DNA of 64,000 nucleotides from Gammaproteobacteria bacterium (GTDB taxonomy: Bacteria; Pseudomonadota; Gammaproteobacteria; Pseudomonadales; Pseudohongiellaceae), in the NCBI GenBank assembly GCA_021773355.1, contig JAJFKE010000009.1, forward strand, positions 1-64,000, read 5' to 3'. Shown in pieces: positions 26,961 through 37,316 of this stretch. The notes below the pieces were generated by a model. The model did not search any database. It saw nothing but the letters and a program-made list of their open reading frames with translations, and was not told the origin of the DNA. Both the position numbers and the translations under genes were made by a program. How positions within the stretch are numbered: the first letter of the stretch is position 1; each line of letters starts with the position of its first letter.

Positions 26961-27812
26961 ATGAAAGTAGAATTTCACAAGCTACTGAAAAAGTGGCGAA
27001 AGATCTGCGGTATGACCCAATTCGACCTGAGCATGGTAACCGGCTTCTCCCAAAAACATCTTAGTTTTCTGGAATGTGGGCATACGAATCCCTCACGAAA
27101 CACAATACTTGTGTTGTCTGAAGCTTTGTCGATTCCTCTTAGAGTTCGCAATTCGCTGCTGAACGCAGCCGGCTATGCTGAAATCTATGATGCCGAGCCG
27201 CTGGACAGCGAGAAGCTGCAGCACATCCTGCAGGCATTCAGCAAATTGCTTGACGAATTACGCCCGTTTCCGGCCGTTCTAATCGATAAAGAGTGGAACA
27301 TCGTACGCGCTAATCGTAATGCAGGTGCCTTGTTTACCCAATTTGCAGGCACCGAAAATGTGACAGGAAATGGAGCGTCAAATATTATGCGCAGTACTTT
27401 TGAGAAGACTGGGCTACGGCCTTATATTTCAAATTGGCCACAATACGCCCAATATTATTTGATGATGCTGAGGCTGGAGATGTTACAAGATGAGAGCAAC
27501 GAGGTCGCCAAGTCAATCATAGAGGATTTCAGCGACGACCCTGAGATTGTTGGTGCCAAAAAGCAGGGAATTACCAAAGTATTCACCGAATATCCGGGCA
27601 TTGTGCTGGAGCTGAAGAAAGACGATATGGCGGTGAAACTGTTTACCCTGGAAAGCGCTTACTCGGCTCCCCAGGACGTTACTGTATCTGAACTTAAAAT
27701 CGAGACCTTCGTCCCTGCCGATGAGCCTACCCGGTTGCATCTGGAAGAAATCGACAACCGCTTGAAACATAGAGGGCACTCTGAACCGTTTGATCCCATT
27801 ATAAATCAGTAA
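26961..27812 (+). CDS. XRE-family regulator with MmyB-like ligand domain
   Basis: The 283-residue protein has an N-terminal XRE helix-turn-helix (about residues 4-60: LLKKWRKICGMTQFDLSMVTG, FSQKHLSFLECGHTNPSRNTI). A C-terminal MmyB-type PAS-like ligand-binding domain follows (from about residue 85: LLDELRPFPAVLIDKEWNIVRAN). MmyB domains are thought to bind small ligands such as fatty acids. The ATG at 26961 is chosen over a start 21 codons earlier because of the purine-rich AGGGAGAGG and GAGAGG in front and because HTH homologues start there. It probably controls itself and the divergent cupin gene. Confidence 0.87.
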   Translation: MKVEFHKLLKKWRKICGMTQFDLSMVTGFSQKHLSFLECGHTNPSRNTILVLSEALSIPLRVRNSLLNAAGYAEIYDAEPLDSEKLQHILQAFSKLLDELRPFPAVLIDKEWNIVRANRNAGALFTQFAGTENVTGNGASNIMRSTFEKTGLRPYISNWPQYAQYYLMMLRLEMLQDESNEVAKSIIEDFSDDPEIVGAKKQGITKVFTEYPGIVLELKKDDMAVKLFTLESAYSAPQDVTVSELKIETFVPADEPTRLHLEEIDNRLKHRGHSEPFDPIINQ

Positions 27813-28062
27813 CTTGCGGCCTTGGTCGGCTTCAATAATGAGCTTCATTGAGGTTATGTTAGCCTCAATTAGTACATTTTTTACTACATATCAAATTTTA
27901 GGCTCCCTCCCAAGTTCAGCTTTCAAGCGATACTGTTGAAAAACCCGGTAGAAATCAATGAATCGTCCTCTATTTGAAGCGAGTTAAGATTTTAGATTAT
28001 CACCACTAGTCGATTAGAGGTGTATTTTGAGTGTTTTGCCAAGGTTACCGGCTGCTGGGCCT

Positions 28063-28581
28063 CTAGATCGTCAATGGTGGTGGTTGACCACATAATTTTG
28101 CAAGTCTTCTTAGGTTTTGAGCAGTAGCCACCAGTAAGAATTCATCATTCGCACTATCGATCCCTCTTAACCTCAATCGATCAAAGCCCAGATGACGTTT
28201 CATGTGTGCAAACAGCATCTCAACTTTCTTGCGTTCCTTAACACTTCCGTTTCGATATTCCTCCGTTTTCACGATAGTACGAGCCAGGTCCCGGGCTTTC
28301 TCATGCACGCTGCGCGTGATTTTCCTGGTCGTTATGTTTGGGCAACATTGGGTTTTTAGTGAGCGGCCATCACAGTCGGTTTTACTCGAAAGATATATAA
28401 TAGTGTTCGCTTTGGTGATCCCCTGTCGCGGCACCTCGTAGTTGCGATGGTTACGTCTAATCCTTTTTCCTGTTGGGCACCGGTATTCATCTTTTTCCTC
28501 ATTCCACTGAAAATCACTTGAGGAGAAAGTGCCGTTTTTCCTGATAGATTTGTCCCACACCGGCACATGAGGCTCAATCTG
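28063..28581 (-). pseudogene. IS1182-type transposase, C-terminal remnant
   Basis: About 170 codons of the C-terminal part of an IS1182/IS5-superfamily DDE transposase. Visible are the variable zinc-ribbon-like segment (EEKDEYRCPTGKRI, CDGRSLKTQCCPN), RKKVEMLFAHMKRHLGFDRLRLRG with the catalytic-region glutamate, and FLLVATAQNLRRLAKL at the end. The N-terminal two thirds with both catalytic Asp residues are missing. Homology stops at about 28581, 34 bp from the acnB stop codon, so the remnant abuts acnB's 3' end. Confidence 0.85.
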
Positions 28582-28615
28582 CTTTTTTTAGTTGCTGCAG
28601 GCTTGCATATACTCT

Positions 28616-31210
28616 CTATGCAACATCTCTCACGTTGGTTAAGGGAATATTCTTCGCTCTTTCTGCCGCTTCCATGAAATCGGCGATCTCATGAAAATTC
28701 AGATAACGGTATATGCTATCCGCCATGGTGTTGATGTTACCCATATAGGACATGTATTCATCCATTGTAGGTATCTTGCCGAGCGCAGAACAGACCGCTG
28801 CCAATTCAGAAGAAGACAGATATACGTTTGCTCCCTGGCCGAGACGGTTAGGAAAATTTCGGGTGGAAGTTGAAACCACGGTTGAGTTGGCGGCTACCCG
28901 TGCCTGATTTCCCATGCAAAGCGAGCAACCCGGCATCTCTGTGCGGGCGCCGGAAACTCCAAACACGTTGTAGATGCCTTCTTCACTTAGCTGGTGTTCG
29001 TCCATTTTTGTGGGAGGTGCGATCCAAAGTTTGCTTGGTAAGCCACCCTCTACCTGTTTCAATACTTCGGCGGCAGCCCTGAAATGACCGATATTGGTCA
29101 TGCAGGAACCAATGAAGACTTCGTCGATCTTCGTTCCTTGCACTTCAGACAGAGTCTTAACGTCGTCCGGATCATTGGGGCAAGCTAGTAGAGGCTCGGT
29201 GATCTCGTTCAGATCTATGTCGATTACTTTGTAATACTCGGCGTCGGCGTCAGGCTCCAATAACACTGGATCTTGCAACCAGGCTTCCATGGCCTGTGCA
29301 CGTCGTTCCAGAGTTCGGGCATCTTGGTAACCGTTGTCTATCATCCAGCGTAGCAGGGTGATGTTTGACTGAAAGTATTCGATGATGGGCTCTTTCGCCA
29401 GGCGAACGCTGCAGCCTCCGGCAGAACGTTCGGCCGAGGCATCGGATATTTCGAAGGCTTGCTCCACCTTAAGATTCGGTAGTCCTTCAATTTCCAGAAT
29501 TCGACCGGAAAACACATTCTTCTTGCCCTTCTTTTCCAAAGTTAGATCGCCACTCTTTAAGGCCGCATAGGGAATAGCGTTAACCAGGTCGCGAAGGGTG
29601 ATGCCCGGTTGCATTTCACCGCTGAATCGAACCAGCACAGACTCTGGCATATCCAGAGGCATAACCCCGGTGGCTGCCGCAAAAGCTACCAGACCGGAAC
29701 CAGCTGGGAAGGAGATTCCGATGGGGAAGCGAGTATGAGAATCGCCGCCGGTGCCGACAGTATCAGGCAATAGCATGCGGTTTAGCCAGGAGTGGATAAT
29801 TCCATCGCCAGCGCGCAGAGAAACACCACCACGTGTTTGAATAAAATCCGGTAGTGTATGTTGGGTTTCTATGTCTACGGGTTTTGGGTAGGCCGCGGTG
29901 TGGCAGAATGACTGCATCACCAGATCTGCTGAGAATCCCAGGCAGGCAAGGTCCTTAAGTTCGTCTCGAGTCATAGGCCCGGTTGTGTCCTGACTGCCTA
30001 CGGTGGTCATTTTGGGCTCACAATAACTGCCCGGTCGCACACCTTTTACGCCACAGGCTTTGCCAACCATCTTCTGCGCCAGCGTGAATCCCTTGTCAGA
30101 CTCTTCTGCCGCCACGGGTGAGCGGAATATGCTAGAAGGTTGCAGATCAAGTTCGGCCCGGGCACGCTGGGTTAGGCCACGGCCGATAATTAGAGGAATT
30201 CGTCCTCCGGCCCTCACCTCGTCCATCAGTACTGCGGTTTTTAGCTCGAATTTTGTTATCAGCTCGCCGTTGTCATGACGCGTAATAGCGCCGTTATACA
30301 CATCGATATCGATGATATCGCCGGTATGTAAATCATCTACTTCACATTCGATGGGAAGGGCGCCGGCGTCTTCCATGGTGTTGTAGAAAATTGGTGCAAT
30401 ATTGCCGCCGATGCAAATGCCGCCGTCTCTCTTATTCGGGATATGGGGCATGTCATCGCCGATATACCACAGCACAGAGTTGGTAGCAGATTTACGCGAC
30501 GAGCCGGTGCCCATTACATCGCCAACCAGAGCAACCGGAAAGCTGGTTTTTTCCAATTCATTAATCTGCTGTTCGGCATTACTCACGCCGTCGCGCGGGT
30601 TCTTGTACATCGCCTTGGCGTGCAAGGGGATGTCGGGCCTGGACCAGGCATCTTGAGCCGGCGAAAGATCGTCGGTATTGGTTTCGCCGGGCACCTTAAA
30701 CACCGCGGCAGTTATTTTGGCTGGAATTTCAGCTTTGTTGGTAAACCATTCAGCATCGGCCCAGGACTGCACTACTCGTTTGGCCTGTTCATTGCCTTGT
30801 TTTGCTTTCTCAGCTACGTCATGAAAAGCATCAAACATCAGTAAGGTATGACAGAGCTCGTCGGCAGCGGCGACCGCCAATGACTCGTTATCCAATAGCT
30901 CGACCAAAGTTGAGATATTGTATCCGCCCAGCATGGTTCCCAATAGGCTCACCGCTTGGGTCTGATCTATTAAGGGTGATAGGGTTTCACCTTTCGCTAA
31001 TGCCGATAGAAAACCGGCTTTTACATAAGCGGCTTCATCAACGCCAGCTGGCACCCGGTTGGATATGAGATCCAGGATAAATTCTTCTTCACCGGCGGGT
31101 GGAGTTTTTAGTAATTCCACCAACTCGGCAACTTGCTCAGCAGATAGGGGTTTGGGGACCACGCCTTGCTCGGCGCGTTCTGCTACGTGTTTTCTATAAG
31201 CTTCTAACAA
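28616..31210 (-). CDS. acnB: Aconitate hydratase B
   Basis: Interconverts citrate and isocitrate in the TCA cycle, and as apo-enzyme can bind mRNA in some bacteria. The 864-residue length and the domain order are those of AcnB: N-terminal HEAT-like domain, swivel domain with [17 protein letters not shown], then the 4Fe-4S domain. The cluster cysteines are in SFCHTA, near MQSFCHT, and in the C-terminal GSCMTNIG and [10 protein letters not shown]. The start ATG is followed by [12 protein letters not shown], the family start. It is transcribed alone and divergent from the DUF1289 gene. Confidence 0.97.
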   Translation of the reverse strand: MLEAYRKHVAERAEQGVVPKPLSAEQVAELVELLKTPPAGEEEFILDLISNRVPAGVDEAAYVKAGFLSALAKGETLSPLIDQTQAVSLLGTMLGGYNISTLVELLDNESLAVAAADELCHTLLMFDAFHDVAEKAKQGNEQAKRVVQSWADAEWFTNKAEIPAKITAAVFKVPGETNTDDLSPAQDAWSRPDIPLHAKAMYKNPRDGVSNAEQQINELEKTSFPVALVGDVMGTGSSRKSATNSVLWYIGDDMPHIPNKRDGGICIGGNIAPIFYNTMEDAGALPIECEVDDLHTGDIIDIDVYNGAITRHDNGELITKFELKTAVLMDEVRAGGRIPLIIGRGLTQRARAELDLQPSSIFRSPVAAEESDKGFTLAQKMVGKACGVKGVRPGSYCEPKMTTVGSQDTTGPMTRDELKDLACLGFSADLVMQSFCHTAAYPKPVDIETQHTLPDFIQTRGGVSLRAGDGIIHSWLNRMLLPDTVGTGGDSHTRFPIGISFPAGSGLVAFAAATGVMPLDMPESVLVRFSGEMQPGITLRDLVNAIPYAALKSGDLTLEKKGKKNVFSGRILEIEGLPNLKVEQAFEISDASAERSAGGCSVRLAKEPIIEYFQSNITLLRWMIDNGYQDARTLERRAQAMEAWLQDPVLLEPDADAEYYKVIDIDLNEITEPLLACPNDPDDVKTLSEVQGTKIDEVFIGSCMTNIGHFRAAAEVLKQVEGGLPSKLWIAPPTKMDEHQLSEEGIYNVFGVSGARTEMPGCSLCMGNQARVAANSTVVSTSTRNFPNRLGQGANVYLSSSELAAVCSALGKIPTMDEYMSYMGNINTMADSIYRYLNFHEIADFMEAAERAKNIPLTNVRDVA

Positions 31211-31612
31211 AATAGTATCCTCATTGATTCATAGCTGTCAGTGGGCCGGTTCGTTCGGCACAATGCGCGCGATCGAGGAGGGCAGTTGAGTCACTTAACA
31301 GGAGTGTCATCTTATTGATGGCATGCGCCGATCTGCTTGAAGTCTGATATTGGCTGTTCACAATATCCAAGATTTGGCATCAAGACAGGTACTTAAAAGT
31401 GCGCGTAGTGTACTGTAAATTCAGGCAAAAATCCAGTTGGCGAAGCCCTGTCACAGATGTCTGGACAGAGTTCTCACTAATTGCCAAGGTCTTTCTAAAA
31501 GTTTGTAACAGCTTCGCTATGGGTCGTTAAAGCAGTTTACAATTGGCTAGAACTTGTTAAAGTCTTCGCCCTCGGTTCCGATTATTTTAACTAGTCACTT
31601 TTAGTATTTCTC
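31211..31612. promoter_or_regulatory. Divergent promoter region acnB / DUF1289, no gene
   Basis: About 400 bp separate the divergent starts of acnB and the DUF1289 gene, so promoters for both must lie here. I see no coding frame, no strong operator dyad and no clear -35/-10 pair that I would defend. Confidence 0.5.
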
Positions 31613-32071
31613 ATGGCTGCCATCAAGACACCTTGTCTAGGTATTTGTTCTACAAGCTCCTTAGGAGATCTGGTATGCCGCGGCTGTAAGCGTTATTCCT
31701 TTGAGGTGATAAACTGGAACGGCTACGACGATGCCGCGAAGTCGGCGGTGTTAAAACGCATCGAGAGACTAGACAAGCAGATTCTTGAAAACAAATTGCG
31801 AATATTTTCCGTGCCTAATCTCAAGGCAGGCCTGGAACGATTTCAGATACCCTACGACGAGTCCCTTTCGCCGTATTGCTGGTTGCACAATTTGTTGAAG
31901 AAGGCGCATAGCCGAATCCATGGCCTGGAAGAGTACGGCGTGTATGCCATTGCCAGCTATGCCGACATGTCTTTACAGGAATTGTGTGAAACCATCGAAA
32001 AAGAATTACTGCTGCTGAGCGAGGCTCATCATGATCGTTATTTTGCACTGGATGACGTAGACCAGCGCTAG
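31613..32071 (+). CDS. DUF1289 family protein
   Basis: 152 residues with an N-terminal DUF1289 Cys-rich domain (TPCLGICSTSS, LVCRGCKRYSFEV, W of INWNGY), expected to bind one metal through its four cysteines. The rest is a helical extension (SPYCWLHNLLKKAHSRIHGLEEYGV) not found in the short family members. Function is unknown. It is separated from lpxH by 69 bp and converges with it. Confidence 0.85.
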   Translation: MAAIKTPCLGICSTSSLGDLVCRGCKRYSFEVINWNGYDDAAKSAVLKRIERLDKQILENKLRIFSVPNLKAGLERFQIPYDESLSPYCWLHNLLKKAHSRIHGLEEYGVYAIASYADMSLQELCETIEKELLLLSEAHHDRYFALDDVDQR

Positions 32072-32140
32072 CAGGGACGGTGGCAACAGAATGCCGCGAA
32101 GCGCATACGGTGGTACCTGCCCAGAAAACGGCAACAGCTG

Positions 32141-32884
32141 TTACAGCGGAAATTTCTGCAGGCGCAATCCTTCGCTACTTAGCTCGGCATACCAGCCATG
32201 TTTGTCCCAATCCCCTAATACCACTCTACGTGCCTCGCGCTTTCCGTCGATTGGTTGATCTAGATGAATCTCATGAATTTTTGGCCGGTGAGTATGTCCA
32301 TGAATCATCAGCGTCTGACCGCTATCAATCAGACGCTGGACCACGGCATCACTATTTACATCCATGATGGAATTATCTTTCGCCGAGGTGGCTTTTTGAC
32401 TCTGCTGGCGGGCATGCTCGGCAAAGGCGCGTCGTTCATCCAGGGGCTGGCTGAGGAAATCTTTTTGCCACTGTGCTTGGCGCACCCTGTCGCGAAATTG
32501 AATGTAGTCCACATCGTCGGTACACAGCTCATCTCCATGTAGCAACAGAACGGGTCCGATAGCAGAGTCTATGATGGTGGAATCATCTATTAACGTGGTG
32601 CCGCAACGACTAAGGTACTCGCTGCCAAGCAGGAAATCTCGATTTCCGTGGAGCAGGTAAATAGCAGCTCCAGCCTGCTGAAAGGCATGAAGCGCATCCG
32701 CAACAGTGTCGCTAAGCATCGTTCTATCATCATCACCGATCCAGACTTCGAACAGATCGCCCAAAATATACAGTGAACTGCAGCTGGATTTGTTGGATTC
32801 GAGAAATCCTAGCAGAGCCGCCGTTATATCCGGTCGCGATTGTTCCAGATGGAGGTCTGAAATGAGCAGGATTCTGTTAGCCAA
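32141..32884 (-). CDS. lpxH: UDP-2,3-diacylglucosamine diphosphatase
   Basis: Hydrolyses UDP-2,3-diacylglucosamine to lipid X and UMP at the inner face of the cytoplasmic membrane in lipid A synthesis. The calcineurin-like metal ligands are all present: ISDLHL (D9, H11), ILGDLFEVWIGDD, LLHGNRDFLLG, LLHGDE and IHGHTHRPKIHE. The length of 247 residues is normal. It starts two bases after the ppiB stop codon, forming a ppiB-lpxH operon, an arrangement common in gammaproteobacteria. Confidence 0.96.
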   Translation of the reverse strand: MANRILLISDLHLEQSRPDITAALLGFLESNKSSCSSLYILGDLFEVWIGDDDRTMLSDTVADALHAFQQAGAAIYLLHGNRDFLLGSEYLSRCGTTLIDDSTIIDSAIGPVLLLHGDELCTDDVDYIQFRDRVRQAQWQKDFLSQPLDERRAFAEHARQQSQKATSAKDNSIMDVNSDAVVQRLIDSGQTLMIHGHTHRPKIHEIHLDQPIDGKREARRVVLGDWDKHGWYAELSSEGLRLQKFPL

Positions 32885-32886
32885 GG

Positions 32887-33387
32887 TTAGTCCGCGTCGG
32901 TAATTTCTACGGACTCAATAACGACCTCGTTCACTGGAACGTCCTGATGGCCACCCATTGACGTGGTTTCACAGACCTTGATTTTGTTCACCACTTCCAT
33001 GCCGTCAGTCACCTTGCCAAAGACGGCGTAGCCCCAGCCCTGGTCAGTTTTACCGCTGTGGTTCAGAAAGTGATTGTCGCCCACGTTTATGAAGAATTGG
33101 GAGGTGGCTGAATGGGGCGCCGAAGTTCGTGCCATGGCAAGGGTGCCAATTAGATTTGAAAGCCCATTGTCCGCTTCATTCTCGATTTGTGCACCGTTGT
33201 CTTTTTGTTTCAGGCCGGATTCAAAACCGCCGCCCTGGATCATGAAATCGTTAATTACGCGGTGAAAAACAGTACCGTCGTAGAAACCGTCTTTAGCATA
33301 TTGAAGGAAATTGGCGGCTGATAGTGGCGCTTTGTCGAAGTCGAGTTCTACGGTTATGGGTCCGTAATTGGTCTTTAAGATGATCAT
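32887..33387 (-). CDS. ppiB: Peptidyl-prolyl cis-trans isomerase B (cyclophilin)
   Basis: Cytoplasmic cyclophilin that speeds proline isomerisation during folding. The single domain shows [18 protein letters not shown] with the catalytic arginine, then [22 protein letters not shown] and [18 protein letters not shown]. The length of 166 residues is typical, and the absence of a signal peptide argues for PpiB rather than periplasmic PpiA. Divergent from glnS across 218 bp, and followed within 2 bp by lpxH. Confidence 0.95.
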   Translation of the reverse strand: MIILKTNYGPITVELDFDKAPLSAANFLQYAKDGFYDGTVFHRVINDFMIQGGGFESGLKQKDNGAQIENEADNGLSNLIGTLAMARTSAPHSATSQFFINVGDNHFLNHSGKTDQGWGYAVFGKVTDGMEVVNKIKVCETTSMGGHQDVPVNEVVIESVEITDAD

Positions 33388-33605
33388 GATTACTCCCTTT
33401 TATGCTCAGTGCTGCAATCTTGCTTTGTCGGGCAAGGGATTTTTGCAAAAATAGGGCGCTTAAACTACTAGAGTTTTACCGCCCCAAGGAAACTTTTTGT
33501 TATGCCAACGCAGAAACCGCTATAATAAGCGTTTTATGCACCTCACAACAGTCCCATCCATTCGGATTACAGCCCAATACCAGCTAAGATAGAAGAACCC
33601 TCGCA

Positions 33606-35348
33606 ATGAAAGACAGCAATTCCGGTAGTGCCCATAGCCAAGGAGCTGCCGATAGCAGCACATCGTCTAATTTTATCCGCAACAAAATTGCTCAGGATCT
33701 AAAAGACAATAAGTACGGTGGACGCGTGCACACACGATTTCCACCAGAGCCGAACGGTTACCTCCACATAGGCCATGCCAAGTCTATCTGCCTAAACTTT
33801 ACAGTAGCCGAAGAAAATTCGGGTTTGTGTAATCTTCGCTTCGATGACACAAACCCCGCTAAGGAAAGCCAGGAGTATGTAGACGCGATTAAGAACAACA
33901 TAAGCTGGTTGGGTTTCGCGTGGAACGGTGAGGTGCGGTATTCATCCAGTTATTTTGCGCATTTGTATGGTTTTGCAGGTCAGTTAGTTAAATCCGGCAA
34001 GGCCTATGTATGTGACTTGAGTGCGGATCAGGCGCGAGAATTTAGAGGGTCGCTCACGCAGCCGGGCAAGAATAGCCCCAACCGCGATCGCAGCGTAGAG
34101 GAAAACCTGGAATTATTCGAGCGCATGCGTGCCGGCGAATTTGTTGATGGTGCTTGCAGTCTGAGAGCCAAGATTGATATGGCCTCCCCGAATATCAATA
34201 TGCGTGACCCGGTATTGTATCGTATTAGGCATATTGAGCATCATCAGACAGGTAGTGAGTGGTGTATTTATCCAACTTATGATTATACCCACTGCATATC
34301 CGACGCTATTGAAGGCATAACACATTCCTTATGTACCTTGGAGTTCGAAGATCACCGCCCGCTATATGACTGGATATTGCATAATCTGGATATAGAGTCG
34401 ATAAAAGCCGCTAGTGATCTTGCTGATTTTGATGGCGACTACGTGCTGCCAGAGCAAACCGAATTTGCGAAATTAAAATTGAACTACACAATTGTGGGCA
34501 AGCGTCAGCTAAAGGAAATGGTAGACACAAATGTCGTCGATGGCTGGGATGACCCACGCATGCCCACCCTCGCTGGCATGCGCAGAAGAGGGTTTACGCC
34601 TGCTTCTATTCGAAACTTTTGTGAAAGTGTCGGCGTAGCGCGTAGCGACAGCGTGGTCGATCTTGGCATGTTAGACCATGCTATTCGGGATGATCTGGAC
34701 AAACACAGTCCGAGGGCGATGTGTGTGCTGCGCCCGCTATTGGTTGTGTTGACTAACCTGGCTGAAGATCATTTAGAAAACCTTGATATGGCGAATCATC
34801 CAAAGAACGAAGAGATGGGGCGGCGCTCGGTGCCGCTGAGCAAACAAATAGTGATCGACAAATCGGACTTCGAAGAAGTAGCCTCTCCTGGATTTAAGCG
34901 TTTAGTAGCCAGCGGAGAAGTGAGATTGCGCGGTGCCTACGTGATCAAATGCGACAATGTTGTGAAGGGCGAGGATGGAGAAATTCTGGAATTGCATTGC
35001 AGTGTGGATATGGACACTCTTGGAAAAAAACCAGAAGGGCGCAAGGTTAAAGGAGTCATCCACTGGGTTTCCAGAACAAAGGGAATACCTCTGTCGGTGA
35101 ATTTATATGATCGATTGTTCACCGTCGAGAACCCGGAAAGTAAAGATATAGAAGACTTTCGAGACGTTCTAAATGCCGATTCATTAATTCGATTGGATGA
35201 CTGTATGGCGGAACCGTCTATAGGGAATGAGGGTGCAACCGATAAATATCAATTTGAACGGGAAGGCTATTTTTGTCGCGACGACAAGGAGTCTGCTACC
35301 GGCCGACTGGTATTCAACCGCACTATCCCTCTGCGGGATTCTTGGTAG
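33606..35348 (+). CDS. glnS: Glutaminyl-tRNA synthetase
   Basis: Class I synthetase charging tRNA-Gln. The HIGH motif is in RFPPEPNGYLHIGHAKS, followed by LRFDDTNPAKE and the tRNA acceptor-binding region TYDYTHCISDAIEGITHSLCTLEFEDHR. At the KMSKS position the sequence reads IVGKRQLKEMV, where homologues I recall have MSKR or LSKR, so both small residues before the lysine differ. The catalytic lysine itself is kept. An N-terminal Ser/Gly-rich extension of about 25 residues precedes the core. The length is 580 residues. cysS follows in the same direction 38 bp later. Confidence 0.96.
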   Translation: MKDSNSGSAHSQGAADSSTSSNFIRNKIAQDLKDNKYGGRVHTRFPPEPNGYLHIGHAKSICLNFTVAEENSGLCNLRFDDTNPAKESQEYVDAIKNNISWLGFAWNGEVRYSSSYFAHLYGFAGQLVKSGKAYVCDLSADQAREFRGSLTQPGKNSPNRDRSVEENLELFERMRAGEFVDGACSLRAKIDMASPNINMRDPVLYRIRHIEHHQTGSEWCIYPTYDYTHCISDAIEGITHSLCTLEFEDHRPLYDWILHNLDIESIKAASDLADFDGDYVLPEQTEFAKLKLNYTIVGKRQLKEMVDTNVVDGWDDPRMPTLAGMRRRGFTPASIRNFCESVGVARSDSVVDLGMLDHAIRDDLDKHSPRAMCVLRPLLVVLTNLAEDHLENLDMANHPKNEEMGRRSVPLSKQIVIDKSDFEEVASPGFKRLVASGEVRLRGAYVIKCDNVVKGEDGEILELHCSVDMDTLGKKPEGRKVKGVIHWVSRTKGIPLSVNLYDRLFTVENPESKDIEDFRDVLNADSLIRLDDCMAEPSIGNEGATDKYQFEREGYFCRDDKESATGRLVFNRTIPLRDSW

Positions 35349-35386
35349 TCCTGTTTTCAATTAATTCAAATTAAGATGAGCTGCAA

Positions 35387-36775
35387 GTGTTAACTATTTA
35401 TAACAGCCTTACTCAGGCTAAAGAACAATTCAAACCTCGCGAAGAAGGCAAGATTGGCATCTATGTGTGCGGCATAACCACCTACGACTATTTGCATCTT
35501 GGTCATGCGCGGATGTTGGTCGCCTTCGATGTGGTCACACGCTATCTGCGCGCCAGAGGCTTTAAAGTGAATTATGTGCGCAATATTACGGATATCGATG
35601 ACAAGATACTTAACCGTGCCAAGGAAAATGGAGAGTTGTTCTCCGATCTAACAGATCGCTTCGTCGAGGCAATGCATGAAGATGAAGCCGCTCTTGCAGT
35701 ATTGCCGCCAGATCAGGAACCCAGGGCGACTGGGCATATCACTGAAATTGTGAATATGATTCAAGTCCTGATTGGAAAAGATATGGCGTATCGGGCTGAT
35801 AACGGTGACGTTTATTTTTCAGTGATGAATTTTCCGGACTATGGCAAGTTGTCGAAAAAGAAGATGGACGAACTACTCGATGGTGCTCGCATTGAAGTCG
35901 GCGAGCTTAAGAAAGACCCCAGAGATTTTGTGTTATGGAAAGCGTCGCCAGATGATGGGGTTGGCTGGGATTCTCCTTGGGGCTATGGGCGACCCGGTTG
36001 GCATATAGAATGCTCGGCTATGTCGACTTGTTGCCTGGGTGATAATTTCGATATTCACGGCGGAGGTTCGGACTTGTTGTTTCCTCACCATGAGAACGAA
36101 GTCGCCCAGTCTGAGGCAGCCACTGAAACACGTTTTGCCAACGTCTGGATGCATAATGGACCGCTGCGTGTAGATAATGAGAAAATGTCCAAGTCTCTAA
36201 ACAATTTTTTCACCGTACGTGAAATTCTGGAGGACTACGATGCGGAGGTAGTGCGGCACCTATTAATTGCCAGTCACTATCGAAGCCCTATCAATTATTC
36301 CGAGCAGGGATTGCGACAGTCGATTAGTGTGTTGGAGCGTTTTTACAATGCCCTGAAGGGGCTTGATATTGCCAATGCCAAATCACTCACCAATAGTCGT
36401 TTCGAAAAAGCGTTTTTCGCCGCCATGGATGATGACTTTAATACACCGGAAGCCTTTAGTGTGCTGTTTGAAATGGTAAAAGAAATAAATCGTCAGAAGA
36501 CGGATGACCCAGTCACTGCTAATCAGTTGGCTGCGTTGTTGGTTAGGTTGGGCAGTTTGCTCGGCATTTTACAGAGATCACCGGAAGAGTTTCTACGCAA
36601 TAATATTTCCAGTGAGGTCGACACGGCTATTGTTGAGCAGCTTATCGCCGCCAGGGAGCAGGCCCGAGCAGACAAGGATTGGGCTCTGGCGGATCAGATT
36701 AGAGACAAGCTGACTGAAATGAAGGTGGTAGTAGAAGACGGCGCCGGTGGCAGTGGTTGGCGAATCGAGCGTTAG
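35387..36775 (+). CDS. cysS: Cysteinyl-tRNA synthetase
   Basis: Class I synthetase charging tRNA-Cys. It carries YVCGITTYDYLHLGHARM (zinc-binding Cys plus HIGH), the zinc ligands in HIECSAMS and HHENE, and the KMSKS loop in DNEKMSKSLNNF. The C-terminal helical and anticodon domains follow, ending VVVEDGAGGSGWRIER. The length of 462 residues is normal. The start is GTG with AGCTGCAA upstream. It sits between glnS and two tRNA genes, a translation-focused cluster. Confidence 0.97.
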   Translation: MLTIYNSLTQAKEQFKPREEGKIGIYVCGITTYDYLHLGHARMLVAFDVVTRYLRARGFKVNYVRNITDIDDKILNRAKENGELFSDLTDRFVEAMHEDEAALAVLPPDQEPRATGHITEIVNMIQVLIGKDMAYRADNGDVYFSVMNFPDYGKLSKKKMDELLDGARIEVGELKKDPRDFVLWKASPDDGVGWDSPWGYGRPGWHIECSAMSTCCLGDNFDIHGGGSDLLFPHHENEVAQSEAATETRFANVWMHNGPLRVDNEKMSKSLNNFFTVREILEDYDAEVVRHLLIASHYRSPINYSEQGLRQSISVLERFYNALKGLDIANAKSLTNSRFEKAFFAAMDDDFNTPEAFSVLFEMVKEINRQKTDDPVTANQLAALLVRLGSLLGILQRSPEEFLRNNISSEVDTAIVEQLIAAREQARADKDWALADQIRDKLTEMKVVVEDGAGGSGWRIER

Positions 36776-36920
36776 CCTGTCACTATTTTACTTTGAAGCG
36801 ATAGAGTTGCAGAGGCCTGGCAAGATAACGCCTGGAATCAAGCATTGACTGGTTCCGGCGACGTGAGTATTATGCCGTCCTCTCAAAATGAAGCGCCTTT
36901 GAGAGTTCATGGCCCAATAT

Positions 36921-36997
36921 CGGGGTATAGCGCAGTCTGGTAGCGCGCTTGCTTTGGGAGCAAGATGTCGGGAGTTCAAATCTCTCTACCCCGACCA
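36921..36997 (+). tRNA. tRNA-Pro (TGG)
   Basis: 77 nt with acceptor CGGGGTA/TACCCCG, D arm GCGCAGTCTGGTAGCGC, anticodon stem-loop GCTTGCTTTGGGAGCAAG with anticodon TGG, T arm CGGGAGTTCAAATCTCTC-type and encoded CCA. The first base C pairs with G at the end of the acceptor stem, as in other bacterial tRNA-Pro. It is transcribed with the tRNA-His gene 65 bp downstream. Confidence 0.95.
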
Positions 36998-37062
36998 ATT
37001 TATAGTTCAAATCTGCGGATTTCTGTTAGATTTCTTGAAACTTCGGCAGTTTAGCGATCAAT

Positions 37063-37139
37063 GGTGACTGTAGCTCAGCTGGTAGAGCACTGGACTGTGA
37101 CTCCGGTGGTCGCGGGTTCGAATCCCGTCAGTCACCCCA
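37063..37139 (+). tRNA. tRNA-His (GTG)
   Basis: 77 nt including the extra 5' G typical of tRNA-His, acceptor GTGACTG/CAGTCAC, D arm AGCTCAGCTGGTAGAGC, anticodon loop CTGTGAC with anticodon GTG, T arm CGCGGGTTCGAATCCCG and encoded CCA. Two decayed look-alikes of this gene lie 0.6 and 1.7 kb downstream. Confidence 0.95.
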
Positions 37140-37316
37140 ATATTTCCAACTAAAAACAGTTAGTTATAGATCGATCGCATTTCGGCAGGGTGTCTCAATT
37201 CTGAGATTGTCCATAATTTGTTCATATTCAAAATGCTCTTGAAATCGGCACTCTACCCGTCGATTCGATAGGCGCACACTATCCCCGTTTCTCACTCAAT
37301 TCAATCGGGGTCTGCC

